Assembly (NCBI RefSeq): GCF_001458595.1
Contig: NZ_LN890328.1
Coordinates: forward strand, 1,736,726 to 1,800,725
DNA: 64,000 nt
DNA from: Clostridium neonatale
Lineage (GTDB): Bacteria > Bacillota > Clostridia > Clostridiales > Clostridiaceae
Direction: 5' to 3'
Part shown: piece by piece, positions 26,725 to 35,305 of the stretch
Position numbering within the stretch: position 1 is the stretch's first letter
Layout: the number at the start of each line of letters is the position of its first letter
Notes under the pieces: generated by a model
What the model was told of the DNA's origin: nothing
Seen by the model: the letters and a program-made list of their open reading frames with translations, nothing else
Databases searched by the model: none
Program-made: the position numbers and the translations under genes

Positions 26725-27047
26725 TTTCTAATCCCTCCATAATTTATTGCAGCTTAAAAAATTTATTACATGAAAATTTTCTAGCCTTCATTATGGATAT
26801 ATGTTTTATTCTATAAAATACTATTCTAATAAACTCTAAAATCTTATAGCCTCTCATTATTTTAGGCTTTAAAAGATCCTAATTGCACTTCGTTCCCTTT
26901 TTAAAGGTGCATATTCTTAAGAATATATATTCTTCACCATATTTATTCTAAAGAATATTTATGGTTTAGAATATTACCATACTAGAATATTTACTAAATA
27001 AACATATATCTTAATTGAAAAATAATAAATGAAGGAGATTTAAACTT
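26725..27047. other. Divergent intergenic region with palindromes
   Basis: 323 bp. It holds TATTCTTAAGAATA (about 26918), an imperfect CCATATTTATTC / GAATATTTATGG hairpin (about 26938-26966) and two further TAGAATATT half sites, then the CATATATCTTA motif at 27003. The repeated GAATATT strings suggest a dimeric regulator site. No gene is seen. Confidence 0.5.
27003..27013 (+). promoter_or_regulatory. CATATATCTTA motif before the 27048 gene
   Basis: 35-45 nt before the ATG, matching the core found before the lysozyme and the amidase. Candidate -10 region for a special sigma factor. Confidence 0.45.
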
Positions 27048-27512
27048 ATGGCCAATAAAAGAAATACTAAATTACCTAAAAATGATTTCGCTCCTGAAGA
27101 GGATCTTGATATATGTGGATTTAGTTCTGATGAAAAAATTCCTGGTACTTGTATTGCTACTTTTTCTTTTAATGATAATTCTTCATATGAAGTTAATGCA
27201 GCTCCTATAATAGCTAATACTAACATTGCTACTCCAGAAGTTAAAAATAACTTTAAGAATAATGATAATAACATTAAAAATAATTTATTTAATGATAATA
27301 GAAGAACTCCCATAGTAAATGGATGTGCTCCACCTATTGATGGTGAATTTCTTGCTGTTAAAAGAACTTATATGTTAAGAGCTTCTACTGTTAGAAAAAT
27401 AAATGAACTTAAAAGTATTCATCCTGAATTAAATACTTACGTTAGTACAATTGTAGATATAGCTATAGCTCATTACTATGACCATATAGTTAATGGTGAT
27501 GGTATACAATAA
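27048..27512 (+). CDS. Ribbon-helix-helix-like protein with Asn-rich linker, 154 aa
   Basis: Not assigned to a named family. Residues about 1-60 are acidic/polar without motif, 60-100 an Asn/Lys-rich linker, and 100-150 (LAVKRTYMLRASTVRKINEL followed by a second helix) resemble a CopG-type ribbon-helix-helix DNA-binding unit. AAGGAG site before the ATG. It lies 88 bp before the split holin gene on the same strand and carries the shared motif upstream, so it may regulate or accompany lysis functions. Confidence 0.6.
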   Translation: MANKRNTKLPKNDFAPEEDLDICGFSSDEKIPGTCIATFSFNDNSSYEVNAAPIIANTNIATPEVKNNFKNNDNNIKNNLFNDNRRTPIVNGCAPPIDGEFLAVKRTYMLRASTVRKINELKSIHPELNTYVSTIVDIAIAHYYDHIVNGDGIQ

Positions 27513-27600
27513 ACTCTAAAAATAAATTAATCTATTCTTTAATCATCTACTGTCAATCATTCATTAAAACCATATATCCAATGTAGGAGGTGATTATTTT

Positions 27601-27667
27601 ATGGAGATTAATGAATTAATGAGCTTGATAGGCAACGTAGGCTTTCCAGTAGCAATTAGTGCATATT
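27601..27667 (+). pseudogene. BhlA/UviB-like holin, exon 1 (gene split by group II intron)
   Basis: AGGAGG site 10 nt before the ATG. The first 22 codons (MEINELMSLIGNVGFPVAI...) form the single N-terminal membrane helix of the BhlA/UviB family. The gene is interrupted after the first base of codon 23 by a group II intron whose 5' end is GTGTGACACG. Joining to 30343 gives a 195-nt frame (64 residues plus stop). Proteins of this family permeabilise the membrane and are found in phages and next to uviA in C. perfringens bacteriocin plasmids. Function depends on RNA splicing. Confidence 0.75.
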
Positions 27668-30342
27668 GTGTGACACGTTTCTAAGTGAAAAGCTTAGACA
27701 TTAAAACCTTTAGTTTTAATAGAACTAATATTTTTCATGAGTAGAATGATGGAGTAACATCCTGAAATGCTCTCGTTAATACTCCGATTAGCAATTTATT
27801 GGATAAAAAATAAGTTGTTAAAAGCTCGGTGAAGTCGGCTGAAAGCTACCGAAAAGAATTGTGGATTATACCCAACTAACGAAATCTGCCCAGAGGTGGG
27901 TGGTGTAGCCCATAGGTCGGATGCCTATAAAATATCTATGGTGAGAATAGCAATTAATTTTGCAGACAAACTTTCGATTGTACAAGTCTAGACGCTGAAT
28001 ATGTAGAAATACATATGGTATTAATATACCGTGTATGTGGATTAGTAAAATTGGTAAGTATGAACTTCCATATAGTGTTACAGGCACTATCAAGTACACA
28101 GGCTTAAAGAAAGCACCTAAAGATATATGTACAGGGATAAATATTGGAACGTGGAAAGCTACAAACGCAGAGGCGTTTATCAGCCGATGAAGCGGTGATA
28201 TCGAAGAACTATAAGTATCTTTATTGTAGTGAGAGTAGAGGCATAGTACCTATGAAACAGTGATAATAAGCTGTGGAGGGATAGCCTCAAGTCAATTTAT
28301 AAAACAAAAGTTTGTTAACGCAATCAATGTAGATTCGAGTATGATTAAAGAAGGTCTCAGAAAGGAGATATTAACTATATTGGATTCTCATAAAATAAGA
28401 AAGAAACAAAAACTAAGAAACTCAGAATATTATAATATGACAAATATACTTGATAATCTTTATGCTAAAAGTACAGATGGTGAAGTTTTTACTAAACTCA
28501 TGCCACTTATATTATCAAAACAGAATATTATGCTTGCCTATAGGAATATAAAAAAGAATCCTGGAAGTAAAACACCAGGTGTAGATAAAAGAAACATAGA
28601 AGATGTAGCAAAACTATCTACAGAAAGCATAATTAATATAGTACGTAAAAAACTTACAAACTACAATCCCAAACCAGTTAAACGTGTTGATATTCCTAAA
28701 CCTAATGGCAAAACAAGACCACTAGGTATACCTTGCATAATGGATAGAGTTGTACAACAATGTATACTGCAGATTCTTGAACCAATTTGTGAAGCAAAAT
28801 TCCATGAAAGAAGCAACGGTTTCAGACCTAACAGGTCTGCAGAACATGCTATCTCTCAATGTTATAGAATGATACAATGTTATAATCTACACTATGCAGT
28901 TGACATTGATATTGAAGGTTTCTTTGATAATGTAAATCACAAAAAATTGCGTCGGCAATTATGGACACTAGGAATACAAGATAAAAAGCTTTTATGCATT
29001 ATAACAAAAATGTTAAAAGCTCCAATAATAATGGCAAATAAAAGTATTGTATTTCCTTCTAAAGGAACGCCTCAAGGTGGCATCTTAAGTCCTCTACTTA
29101 GTAATATTGTTCTTAATGAATTAGATTGGTGGATAACTAATCAATGGGAAAATATGAAATCCCAAACAAATTATAGTTGTAATTCTTCTAAATTTAGAGC
29201 ACTACGAAGGACTAAGCTTAAAGAAATTTACATTGTAAGATACGCAGATGATTTTAAAATTTTCTGTAGGAATTATAATGATGCTCGACGAATATTTATT
29301 GCTACCGAAAAATGGTTGATTAAAAGACTATCATTGAAAATAAGTAAAGAAAAATCTAAAATAGTTAATCTAAAGACAAAATACTCAGAATTCCTTGGCT
29401 TTAAGATTAAAGCAATCAAAAGACGGAATAAGTATATCGTTAAATCGCATATTTCAGATAAAGCTGCCAAAAACATTGCAGATACTCTAAGAAATAAAAT
29501 AAAAGATATGCAAAGATGTAAAAATAATATTCAATCAAGAAACAATATAAATCTGTACAACTCATATGTATGGGGTGTTCATAACTATTATCAATACGCC
29601 ACACTCATTAGCAACGATTTTGGTAAAATACAGTTTCAAATCAAAAAAATACTTGAAAACAGGCTAAAGAAAAGACTTCAAAAGAAGGGTTCAATAAAAA
29701 CAGGGTATCTTAAGGAAAAATATGGACATAGTGCTCAAATACGCTTTGTTGATGGATATCCCCTTACACCTATAGGATATATACGGAATGCAATTCCCAA
29801 ATATAAAAAGAAAATAATTAATGACTACACTCCTATGGGACGGAAAGAAATACACAATTCTTTAAAAGTTGATATAAGCATTATTCATCAACTTATAGTA
29901 GAAGAAACAACTAATGAAAATGTTGAACTTTCTGATAATATAATTTCTTTATACTGTGCACAATGTGGCAAATGTGCTATTACTGGAGATGTACTAATAC
30001 CAGGTGAATTCATCTGCCATCATAAACTTCCTAAAGAGCTTGGCGGAGATGACACTTATAAAAATCTTATACTTGTCAAAAATGATGTACATTCTCTAAT
30101 ACATGCAACAGAAGATAAAACAATTAATGAATATATGGATCTATTAAACATAACTAAACCAATGATAAATAAAATAAATATTCTAAGAAAAAAGGCTAAA
30201 CTCGAAACAATTAGTATTTTATAAGAATTCTGCGTTATAACAAACTTTACTTTTAAATTGATGGAACGCCGTGTGAGGTGAAAGTCTCACGCACGGTGTG
30301 GAATGGGGGAAAAACCGGAGATTGCTTCAAAGGTTTACCTAT
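27668..30342 (+). mobile_element. Group II intron with RT-maturase-HNH protein, 2675 bp
   Basis: The 5' boundary GTGTGACACG fits the GUGYG consensus. A structured ribozyme region precedes the protein gene. Downstream lies a domain V-like hairpin (about 30261-30299, with GAGGTGAAAGTCTC at its tip) and a domain VI segment ending ...GGTTTACCTAT. Boundaries were set so that exon joining restores the holin frame; the exact 3' base is inferred. The RNA and protein both look intact, so the intron may still splice and retrohome. Confidence 0.85.
28260..30224 (+). CDS. Group II intron reverse transcriptase/maturase with HNH endonuclease, 654 aa
   Basis: Reverse transcriptase motifs in order: PGVDKRNIEDV, RVDIPKPNGKTRPLGIP, DIDIEGFFDNV, GTPQGGILSPLLSNI, and the active site VRYADDF. 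Maturase domain X follows at about 440-540. The C terminus is an HNH nuclease (CAQCGKCAITG ... ICHHKLPKELGG ... LVKNDVHSLIHA). It helps the intron fold and splice and inserts it into DNA. The GTG start is uncertain; an ATG at 28339 is also possible. No frameshift is seen. Confidence 0.92.
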   Translation: MIISCGGIASSQFIKQKFVNAINVDSSMIKEGLRKEILTILDSHKIRKKQKLRNSEYYNMTNILDNLYAKSTDGEVFTKLMPLILSKQNIMLAYRNIKKNPGSKTPGVDKRNIEDVAKLSTESIINIVRKKLTNYNPKPVKRVDIPKPNGKTRPLGIPCIMDRVVQQCILQILEPICEAKFHERSNGFRPNRSAEHAISQCYRMIQCYNLHYAVDIDIEGFFDNVNHKKLRRQLWTLGIQDKKLLCIITKMLKAPIIMANKSIVFPSKGTPQGGILSPLLSNIVLNELDWWITNQWENMKSQTNYSCNSSKFRALRRTKLKEIYIVRYADDFKIFCRNYNDARRIFIATEKWLIKRLSLKISKEKSKIVNLKTKYSEFLGFKIKAIKRRNKYIVKSHISDKAAKNIADTLRNKIKDMQRCKNNIQSRNNINLYNSYVWGVHNYYQYATLISNDFGKIQFQIKKILENRLKKRLQKKGSIKTGYLKEKYGHSAQIRFVDGYPLTPIGYIRNAIPKYKKKIINDYTPMGRKEIHNSLKVDISIIHQLIVEETTNENVELSDNIISLYCAQCGKCAITGDVLIPGEFICHHKLPKELGGDDTYKNLILVKNDVHSLIHATEDKTINEYMDLLNITKPMINKINILRKKAKLETISIL

Positions 30343-30470
30343 CATTATTACTTATTCGCTTAGAGAAACAAATGACTGCCCTCTCAGCTTCGATTAATAG
30401 GCTAAATACCATAATATCAACAAAACTTGGAGTTGTTATTGATAGTGATGATTCTAATAAGGTTGCATGA
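30343..30470 (+). pseudogene. BhlA/UviB-like holin, exon 2
   Basis: Second exon, read as S-LLLIRLEKQMTALSASINRL... to TGA at 30468-30470. The helix continues from exon 1 into the charged coiled segment RLEKQM and an acidic tail (VIDSDDSNKVA), as in other BhlA/UviB proteins. Frame phase is kept exactly with exon 1. Confidence 0.75.
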
Positions 30471-30472
30471 AG

Positions 30473-30515
30473 AAAGGCAATAAACATTCAAACCTAATGT
30501 TTATTGCCTTTTGCT
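30473..30515 (+). terminator. Terminator after the holin gene
   Basis: Perfect 16-bp stem AAAGGCAATAAACATT / AATGTTTATTGCCTTT with a 7-base loop and a short T-run, starting 3 nt after the holin stop. Confidence 0.9.
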
Positions 30516-30561
30516 TATATTCTTTTAAATTTAGTTAGTGTTTCTCTCATCATATAATCTA

Positions 30562-31008
30562 TTAATCCAAGAGTTTTCCTTCCAAATAAGAATACTTTAA
30601 ATACTCTGGATTACTATAGTACACAGAAGAGTTAAAATCAGATATTTCATCACTTATAAATGACTTAAATACTTTAAATAAACTATCTGCTATACTATCT
30701 TCTTCTGAAATTACGTCTATTATTAATCTCTGATATACTTTACCTATTGCTTGAACACTTGGAACATTATATTTACATAATCCCACAGAATCAAAATCAC
30801 CTACTGGAATATTAAAATATTCTATTATCTCATCTGAAACTTGTTCATATGAGAGGCAATGATTAACTTCTGCAAGGTCTAATTGCCTATCTAATTCTTT
30901 CTTGCCTAACAACTCTACAATAGATGATCTTTTATTTTTAGTCTTTCTACCTATAAATTCAATAAGTGAACAAACGTAAAATAAATTGTTTTTTTCAATA
31001 TCATTCAT
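30562..31008 (-). CDS. Conserved hypothetical protein, 148 aa, partner of a DUF3990-like gene
   Basis: Helical protein of a type often encoded beside DUF3990 proteins in Firmicutes (NNLFYVCSLIEFIGRKTKN ... EVNHCLSYEQVSDEIIEYF). I start it at 31008, where GAGGTGA precedes the ATG, rather than at the longer 31044. It overlaps the end of the DUF3990-like gene by 8 nt, showing translational coupling. Such pairs look like toxin-antitoxin modules; in that reading this would be the antitoxin or a regulator, which is inference only. Confidence 0.65.
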   Translation of the reverse strand: MNDIEKNNLFYVCSLIEFIGRKTKNKRSSIVELLGKKELDRQLDLAEVNHCLSYEQVSDEIIEYFNIPVGDFDSVGLCKYNVPSVQAIGKVYQRLIIDVISEEDSIADSLFKVFKSFISDEISDFNSSVYYSNPEYLKYSYLEGKLLD

Positions 31009-31222
31009 TAATAATTTCACCTCTTTCAAAAGTAAGACAATCAAGAGCTTTTAAAGTATGAAAACTTATTTGATGAGTAGGATACTCCCTATTTCTTTTC
31101 GCACATTTTTTAGCTTGCTCAAAATTATTTGTGCAATAGAATCCCCATGAAAAATCTTTAGTATACTTACTTTTTCTTATCTCTGGAAATTCAACAATCT
31201 CACCCGAAGCATGATATAACAT
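31001..31222 (-). CDS. Short DUF3990-like protein, 73 aa, probably truncated
   Basis: Starts MLYHASGEIVEFPEIRKSKY and has TKDFSWGFYCTNNFEQAKKCA, the opening pattern of DUF3990 proteins, which belong to the ADP-ribosyltransferase-like fold (YHG and F..GFY..). The family is usually about twice this length; here the sequence jumps from the first helix to a short DCLTFERGE end, so an internal deletion is likely. AGGTGG ribosome site. Possible remnant of a toxin; the full-length partner is intact downstream. Confidence 0.55.
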   Translation of the reverse strand: MLYHASGEIVEFPEIRKSKYTKDFSWGFYCTNNFEQAKKCAKRNREYPTHQISFHTLKALDCLTFERGEIINE

Positions 31223-31596
31223 AAAACATCCACCTCTGTATATAATTTTTTAGTTATATAAATCCACTTAAATTTAATATCATATTTATAAGGGTTAACC
31301 TTTTTAAAAGTTTAATTATGTGCTTTCAATAATTAATTTTACCATAAATTAATACTTTATATCTATTTAAAACATAATTAACTGTCTTTTACGATATTCT
31401 AATGCAGTTTATATCAACAACCTTACATACAATCATTTACGTCTTAATTTTAGGTAGTTGTAATATATATTCTGAATCATCTACAAATGTTAGCTATTCA
31501 AAAGAAAGAAGCTCATTAAACATATTAGCAATTTCTAAACCAACTCTAATTCTTTTAGAATTTGATGCTAATATTCCTCTCATCAAAAGGAGTTAA

Positions 31597-31778
31597 GATG
31601 GACAAAATAAATCTCTCTCTATTTCAGCAATAATCTATGATTTAAAAGTCGATTTATTAAGTCCATCTTTTGTAATCAAATAACGTCACTTCGCTCCTAA
31701 GGAAGAATTGGACAATCTTTTGTCCAATTCAGTTTGTTATATGAAAGAGCACTAAGTGCTCTTTTGTGGCTACGCCAC
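31597..31778. other. Cluster of four intergenic hairpins
   Basis: GATGGAC...ATAAATC paired with GATTTAT...GTCCATC (31597-31667), AATTGGACA / TGTCCAATT (31706-31729), AAAGAGCACT / AGTGCTCTTT (31744-31764), and GTGGC / GCCAC (31766-31778). An 11-codon reading frame with an AAGGAG site (ATG at 31598) lies in the first arm. The role is unknown: attenuator, phage or plasmid origin, or repeat debris. Confidence 0.6.
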
Positions 31779-31844
31779 CTTATTCTCTTTTAATCTGATT
31801 TATACATACCTTTAAGTTATTAATGTTACCTCTAATATAATTTC

Positions 31845-31880
31845 TATAGTTATAGTTATAGTTATAGTTATAGTTATAGT
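31845..31880. repeat. Hexanucleotide microsatellite (TATAGT)6
   Basis: Six perfect tandem copies of TATAGT, in non-coding DNA. Such tracts vary in copy number by slippage. Confidence 0.9.
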
Positions 31881-32041
31881 TAACACTTTCATCCTTTACT
31901 TTTATTAATATCATATTATTTTTAATAGTTAATTTATAACTACTATATATACTACACTCCTATATTTATCAATTACTATTATTTCCTCTGGTGCCTAATC
32001 CATCACCCAAAATAGTACAGGATATTACCTGATATTCCTAA

Positions 32042-32135
32042 GTGCCTTAAAGTCTTTCGGCAAGCTCAAGCCTTTAATTCCCCAAGGACTATCTAGGATT
32101 AATCTAGTCCTATGTTTTGGTACCCGATGGGGCAC
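32042..32135. other. Folded intergenic element with nested stems
   Basis: GTGCC (32042) pairs with GGCAC (32131). Inside, CCCC (32080) pairs with GGGG (32129), and AGGACTA pairs with TAGTCCT across CTAGGATTAAT. It is clearly richer in G+C than its surroundings, which suggests a conserved RNA or DNA structure. No known riboswitch class is recognised. Confidence 0.5.
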
Positions 32136-32310
32136 ATGTTATAACTTTTAAATTTAATTTTAATCTATTAATTTCATGTAAGTTAAATGCTTTTATTTTA
32201 TGTGCATCATTTTAAAACATTCACTTCGTGAAGTTTAGTTATAGATGTCATGCCCACCCTATTTTATTTGATTTGAAATTTTGAAGAGGTAAAGATTTCA
32301 TTACAAATTC

Positions 32311-32503
32311 GCCTTTCGCAATCCTTTAGCATAATATTTATTTCCTTTCGAATTGCACCCAAAACGAAAATATTAGCTAATAAGGATTACTGAAAGGCTT
32401 AGATGTCCAGTCGCTCCTTCTTAGCCCTTTAATATATAAAAATTTACATTTCCCACTTTGTACTGAAAAGTAAATTTTTCATATACAGGACTACAGAAGG
32501 AGC
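32311..32503. other. Two large adjacent imperfect hairpins
   Basis: First: GCCTTTCGCAATCCTT... pairs with ...AAGGATTACTGAAAGGC (32311-32398). Second: GCTCCTTCTTAG... pairs with ...CTACAGAAGGAGC (32413-32503), with AAAATTTAC / GTAAATTTT higher up. Both are flanked by similar GCCCACCC strings at about 32251 and 32508. The pairing keeps through mismatches, as in conserved structured elements. Confidence 0.55.
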
Positions 32504-32882
32504 TATTGCCCACCCACCATGATTTTATATTTTTTTATTTCATAAGGTATAGATTTAATTATTAGGCTTTGTTAGCAAATTTATTGCTATGCTCATAATA
32601 AAACAGGTAGTCCAATTTTGAGCTAGCTGATGATTCATGATTTATGAAGAATGCGTACTAATAATTATACTTATTAACTTTAGTCATTGCATCTTCTCCT
32701 CCAAGCAGTTCCAAAGATTAATGGATTCTTCCTTCGGCACCATAGCTGATTATCGGAGTATTATAATCATAAACAATGAGATACTCTTGATTCCTTGGAG
32801 GGGTGTCGCCGACATTGCCGACAAAACCCACGCTAAAGTAAAAGGTGGTGAAAAGTAGCTATCTTACCCACTTTAAGCCATT

Positions 32883-33509
32883 TTATTGAATTGAGTTCAT
32901 CAACTCAAAGAAATATTTTGACTCTTGGGTTTTATAAAGATTGTACCAGGAATCTAGGGTTTGCGGTAAGAATACATCTAGAATTTTCAATATATGCAAA
33001 GCAAATTCAAGAGGAGCTATTCCAGAAGCAGTAATCAAACTTCCATCAGTTACTACACATTCCTGCTTATAATGCATCTCTCCATCATAGTTTGGACAGA
33101 CCATTTTAAGATACCCCAGGTCATTGCTTGTATGATCTCGTTGATCCAGTACTCCCCCCATAGCAAGTCCTATTGTAGCACCACAAATTGCCCCTACAAC
33201 AATACCTTTCTCTAAATACTTTTCAGCCATTCTTATAATGGGAGCATGAATTGCTTCTGTCCATGTATTCCCCCCAGGTAGAATCAAAGCAGCAGCATCT
33301 TTAACACTACACTCCTTAAGTTCAATTTCTGGCAATATTTTCAGACCTCCCATTGTAGTAATAGGGGTCTTGGTAATTCCTACAGTTACTACTTTTAGCG
33401 GCATTAATCCCTTTTTGTAGTACCTTCCCGAATTGATTTCAGTGATTAAATAACCTATTTCCCAGTCTGCCATTGTATCAAATACATAAAGATATACTGT
33501 ATTCTTCAT
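32883..33509 (-). CDS. DJ-1/PfpI family protein (type 1 glutamine amidotransferase-like), 208 aa
   Basis: Flavodoxin-like fold with the nucleophile elbow GAICGATIGLA (Cys near 110) and the motif ILPGGNTWTE. The N-terminal strand MKNTVYLYVFDTMADWEIGY is typical of PfpI-like clostridial proteins. Possible roles are chaperone, deglycase, amidase or stress protein; the sequence cannot choose. Its codons are less AT-biased than its neighbours, and with the WYL regulator directly upstream it looks like a transferred two-gene unit. A GGAGGAAT site precedes the ATG. Confidence 0.82.
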   Translation of the reverse strand: MKNTVYLYVFDTMADWEIGYLITEINSGRYYKKGLMPLKVVTVGITKTPITTMGGLKILPEIELKECSVKDAAALILPGGNTWTEAIHAPIIRMAEKYLEKGIVVGAICGATIGLAMGGVLDQRDHTSNDLGYLKMVCPNYDGEMHYKQECVVTDGSLITASGIAPLEFALHILKILDVFLPQTLDSWYNLYKTQESKYFFELMNSIQ

Positions 33510-33609
33510 TTTCTATTCCTCCACATTCATTTTATTGTTGCTATTTGTTACAGGATGGTCTCAAACTCCTTCTCGATCTATTATATATTGTCTTCACTGA
33601 CAAATTCAG

Positions 33610-34572
33610 TCAGTGAAGATAATGGGCCATCAAATCTCTAAGAATTGCTGCCATAGCATCTTTAAAACTATTTGGTTCAAGCACCTTTATTGATTTACCA
33701 TATTGAAGTAGAATATGAGGAACATAGGTATGGATTGAGTCTTCATCCATTAAAAAATTAGCTCTGCATTCAGTTCGTTCTATCAGATGATATCCTAAAA
33801 ACCAATGTGCACAAAGGTCATTCAATGCTTCTGATTTGCCCTCAATTACTAAAGTGCAAAGTCCTACTTTGCTTTCCACATTCGATAATAAGTTTTTTGT
33901 AAAAAACTCACGTGCCGAAAAACCTTCAGGACGCTTAAACGAATTTTTAGTGCTTATAATATTTACTATTCTATCTACCCTAAAACTACGAATTTCATTC
34001 CTAAGATGGCAAAATGCAATAGCATACCATTTATTGTTCCAGTAAAGCATCCCATAGGGGTCAACAACCCTATGCTGGGGATGCCCTTCATAACCTGCAC
34101 AGTATTCAATTTCCATAGAGCATTCATTAGCAACAGCTTGCTCAATCTCCTTTAATATAGGTTTGACAGCTGGATCGCAAATACGACTCACTACTTCAAA
34201 TCCGACTAAATGACGATTAAGAACTTTTTCTTGTTCTTGATTCGAGAACATCTTTAACTTTGATGTTGCACTATTTAGTGCTTCCATAAAAGGATATCCT
34301 GCTTCCATTGCAAAAATGGCAGCATGTAAAAGTGATTTTTTCTCTTCAAGGTCAAAAAACAGGGGTGTTCGGATAAAATTGTTAAGCAAACTATATCCGC
34401 CGTTATGACCAGGCTCCGATATTATTGGAACTCCACTAACACACAATGCATCCATATAACGATAAACTGACCTTATGTTTATTTCTAACCTTTCGGATAT
34501 TTGCTTTGCAGTTATTTTTGTACCTGAATTCAGCATCCATAAAATTGCTAGCATATTATCATTTTTTGACAT
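33610..34572 (-). CDS. HTH-WYL transcriptional regulator, 320 aa
   Basis: DeoR/HTH_11-type winged helix at residues 5-60 (TAKQISERLEINIRSVYRYMDAL), a WYL domain at about 140-220 (IEYCAGYEGHPQHRVVDPYGMLYWNNKWYAIAF) and a WCX C-terminal extension. WYL domains sense nucleotides or other ligands. I start at the ATG 34572; an in-frame GTG 12 nt upstream is possible. It lies 100 bp upstream of the DJ-1/PfpI gene, on the same strand, and probably controls it. Confidence 0.85.
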   Translation of the reverse strand: MSKNDNMLAILWMLNSGTKITAKQISERLEINIRSVYRYMDALCVSGVPIISEPGHNGGYSLLNNFIRTPLFFDLEEKKSLLHAAIFAMEAGYPFMEALNSATSKLKMFSNQEQEKVLNRHLVGFEVVSRICDPAVKPILKEIEQAVANECSMEIEYCAGYEGHPQHRVVDPYGMLYWNNKWYAIAFCHLRNEIRSFRVDRIVNIISTKNSFKRPEGFSAREFFTKNLLSNVESKVGLCTLVIEGKSEALNDLCAHWFLGYHLIERTECRANFLMDEDSIHTYVPHILLQYGKSIKVLEPNSFKDAMAAILRDLMAHYLH

Positions 34573-34854
34573 AATGCGCCCCACTTCCCTAAATTTTTAA
34601 TAGTATCATTTATAAATAAATGTAATGCACCTCATTGCCAAGACATATTTTTCTCATATTTAAGTTAGTATCTTTGACACCTTTGTTTGTTAAAGTGAAT
34701 CAATGGGGACAGTTCTTTTTCTTCATAATATATAAACTAATACTAACTATAGTTAAGTCGTCATAAATTACTATTATAAATCAATTATAACATGTATTTT
34801 AAATATCATATTGTTCAAATTTCAAAGAACAAGTTTTTATTAATCAGTACGTCA

Positions 34855-35260
34855 ATACCTCTTATATTTTTTCATATAGTATACATTATTTTAAAATTCA
34901 TATTAAGGATGTTTTTATTATTTTAATATGCTGTTCTTATGTTAATTATATTATAAAGTTCCCCTTAAGCCCCAATAAATAAGCAAATTCGTAAGAATTC
35001 ATATTCTTAAAAATAAGAATACATTAGTTATTTAGTTCTTTTAATTTTTAATACATTTGAATACAAAAACTTAAATTTATAAATATCTTTCTTTTAATAA
35101 TTGTAAAATCTAATGTTTATAAATATACCTTTCCATGAAATTTTATTGCTTTTCTCATTTTATAATTCCTTCATTCTAGCTAAATATTTCCCAATAAAAA
35201 TATCACAAAATTCATTTATTGTTTTGAATAATGTGATATTAAAAGCTATTTATATTTTAA
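34855..35260. repeat. Long intergenic repeat, family R, copy B
   Basis: Matches 13290-13765 over nearly its whole length, without the family-H insert. Its left edge (ACCTCTTATATTTTTTCATATA) corresponds to the ribosome site and promoter motif of the lysozyme in copy A, but no lysozyme lies here. It thus looks like the leader region of a lost paralogue. It occupies most of the gene-free stretch between the WYL regulator and the PHP gene; the rest (34573-34850) shows nothing clear. Confidence 0.75.
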
Positions 35261-35305
35261 GAATATTATCTAAGAATATTATCTAAGCATATTATCTAAG
35301 CATAT

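Noticed and set aside
31402..31596. 64-residue plus-strand frame, and a 29-codon minus-strand frame opposite it
   Set aside because: Neither has a ribosome site, and the region is part of the gene-free hairpin stretch.
32561..32580. TTATTAGGCTTTGTTAG, similar to the left end of the IS1595-type element
   Set aside because: Only about 15 bp match and no partner end or transposase was found, so a second element or remnant is not supported.
32637..32858. 73-residue plus-strand frame with a G+C-rich end
   Set aside because: No ribosome site or recognisable family; it may be a relic, but coding cannot be supported.
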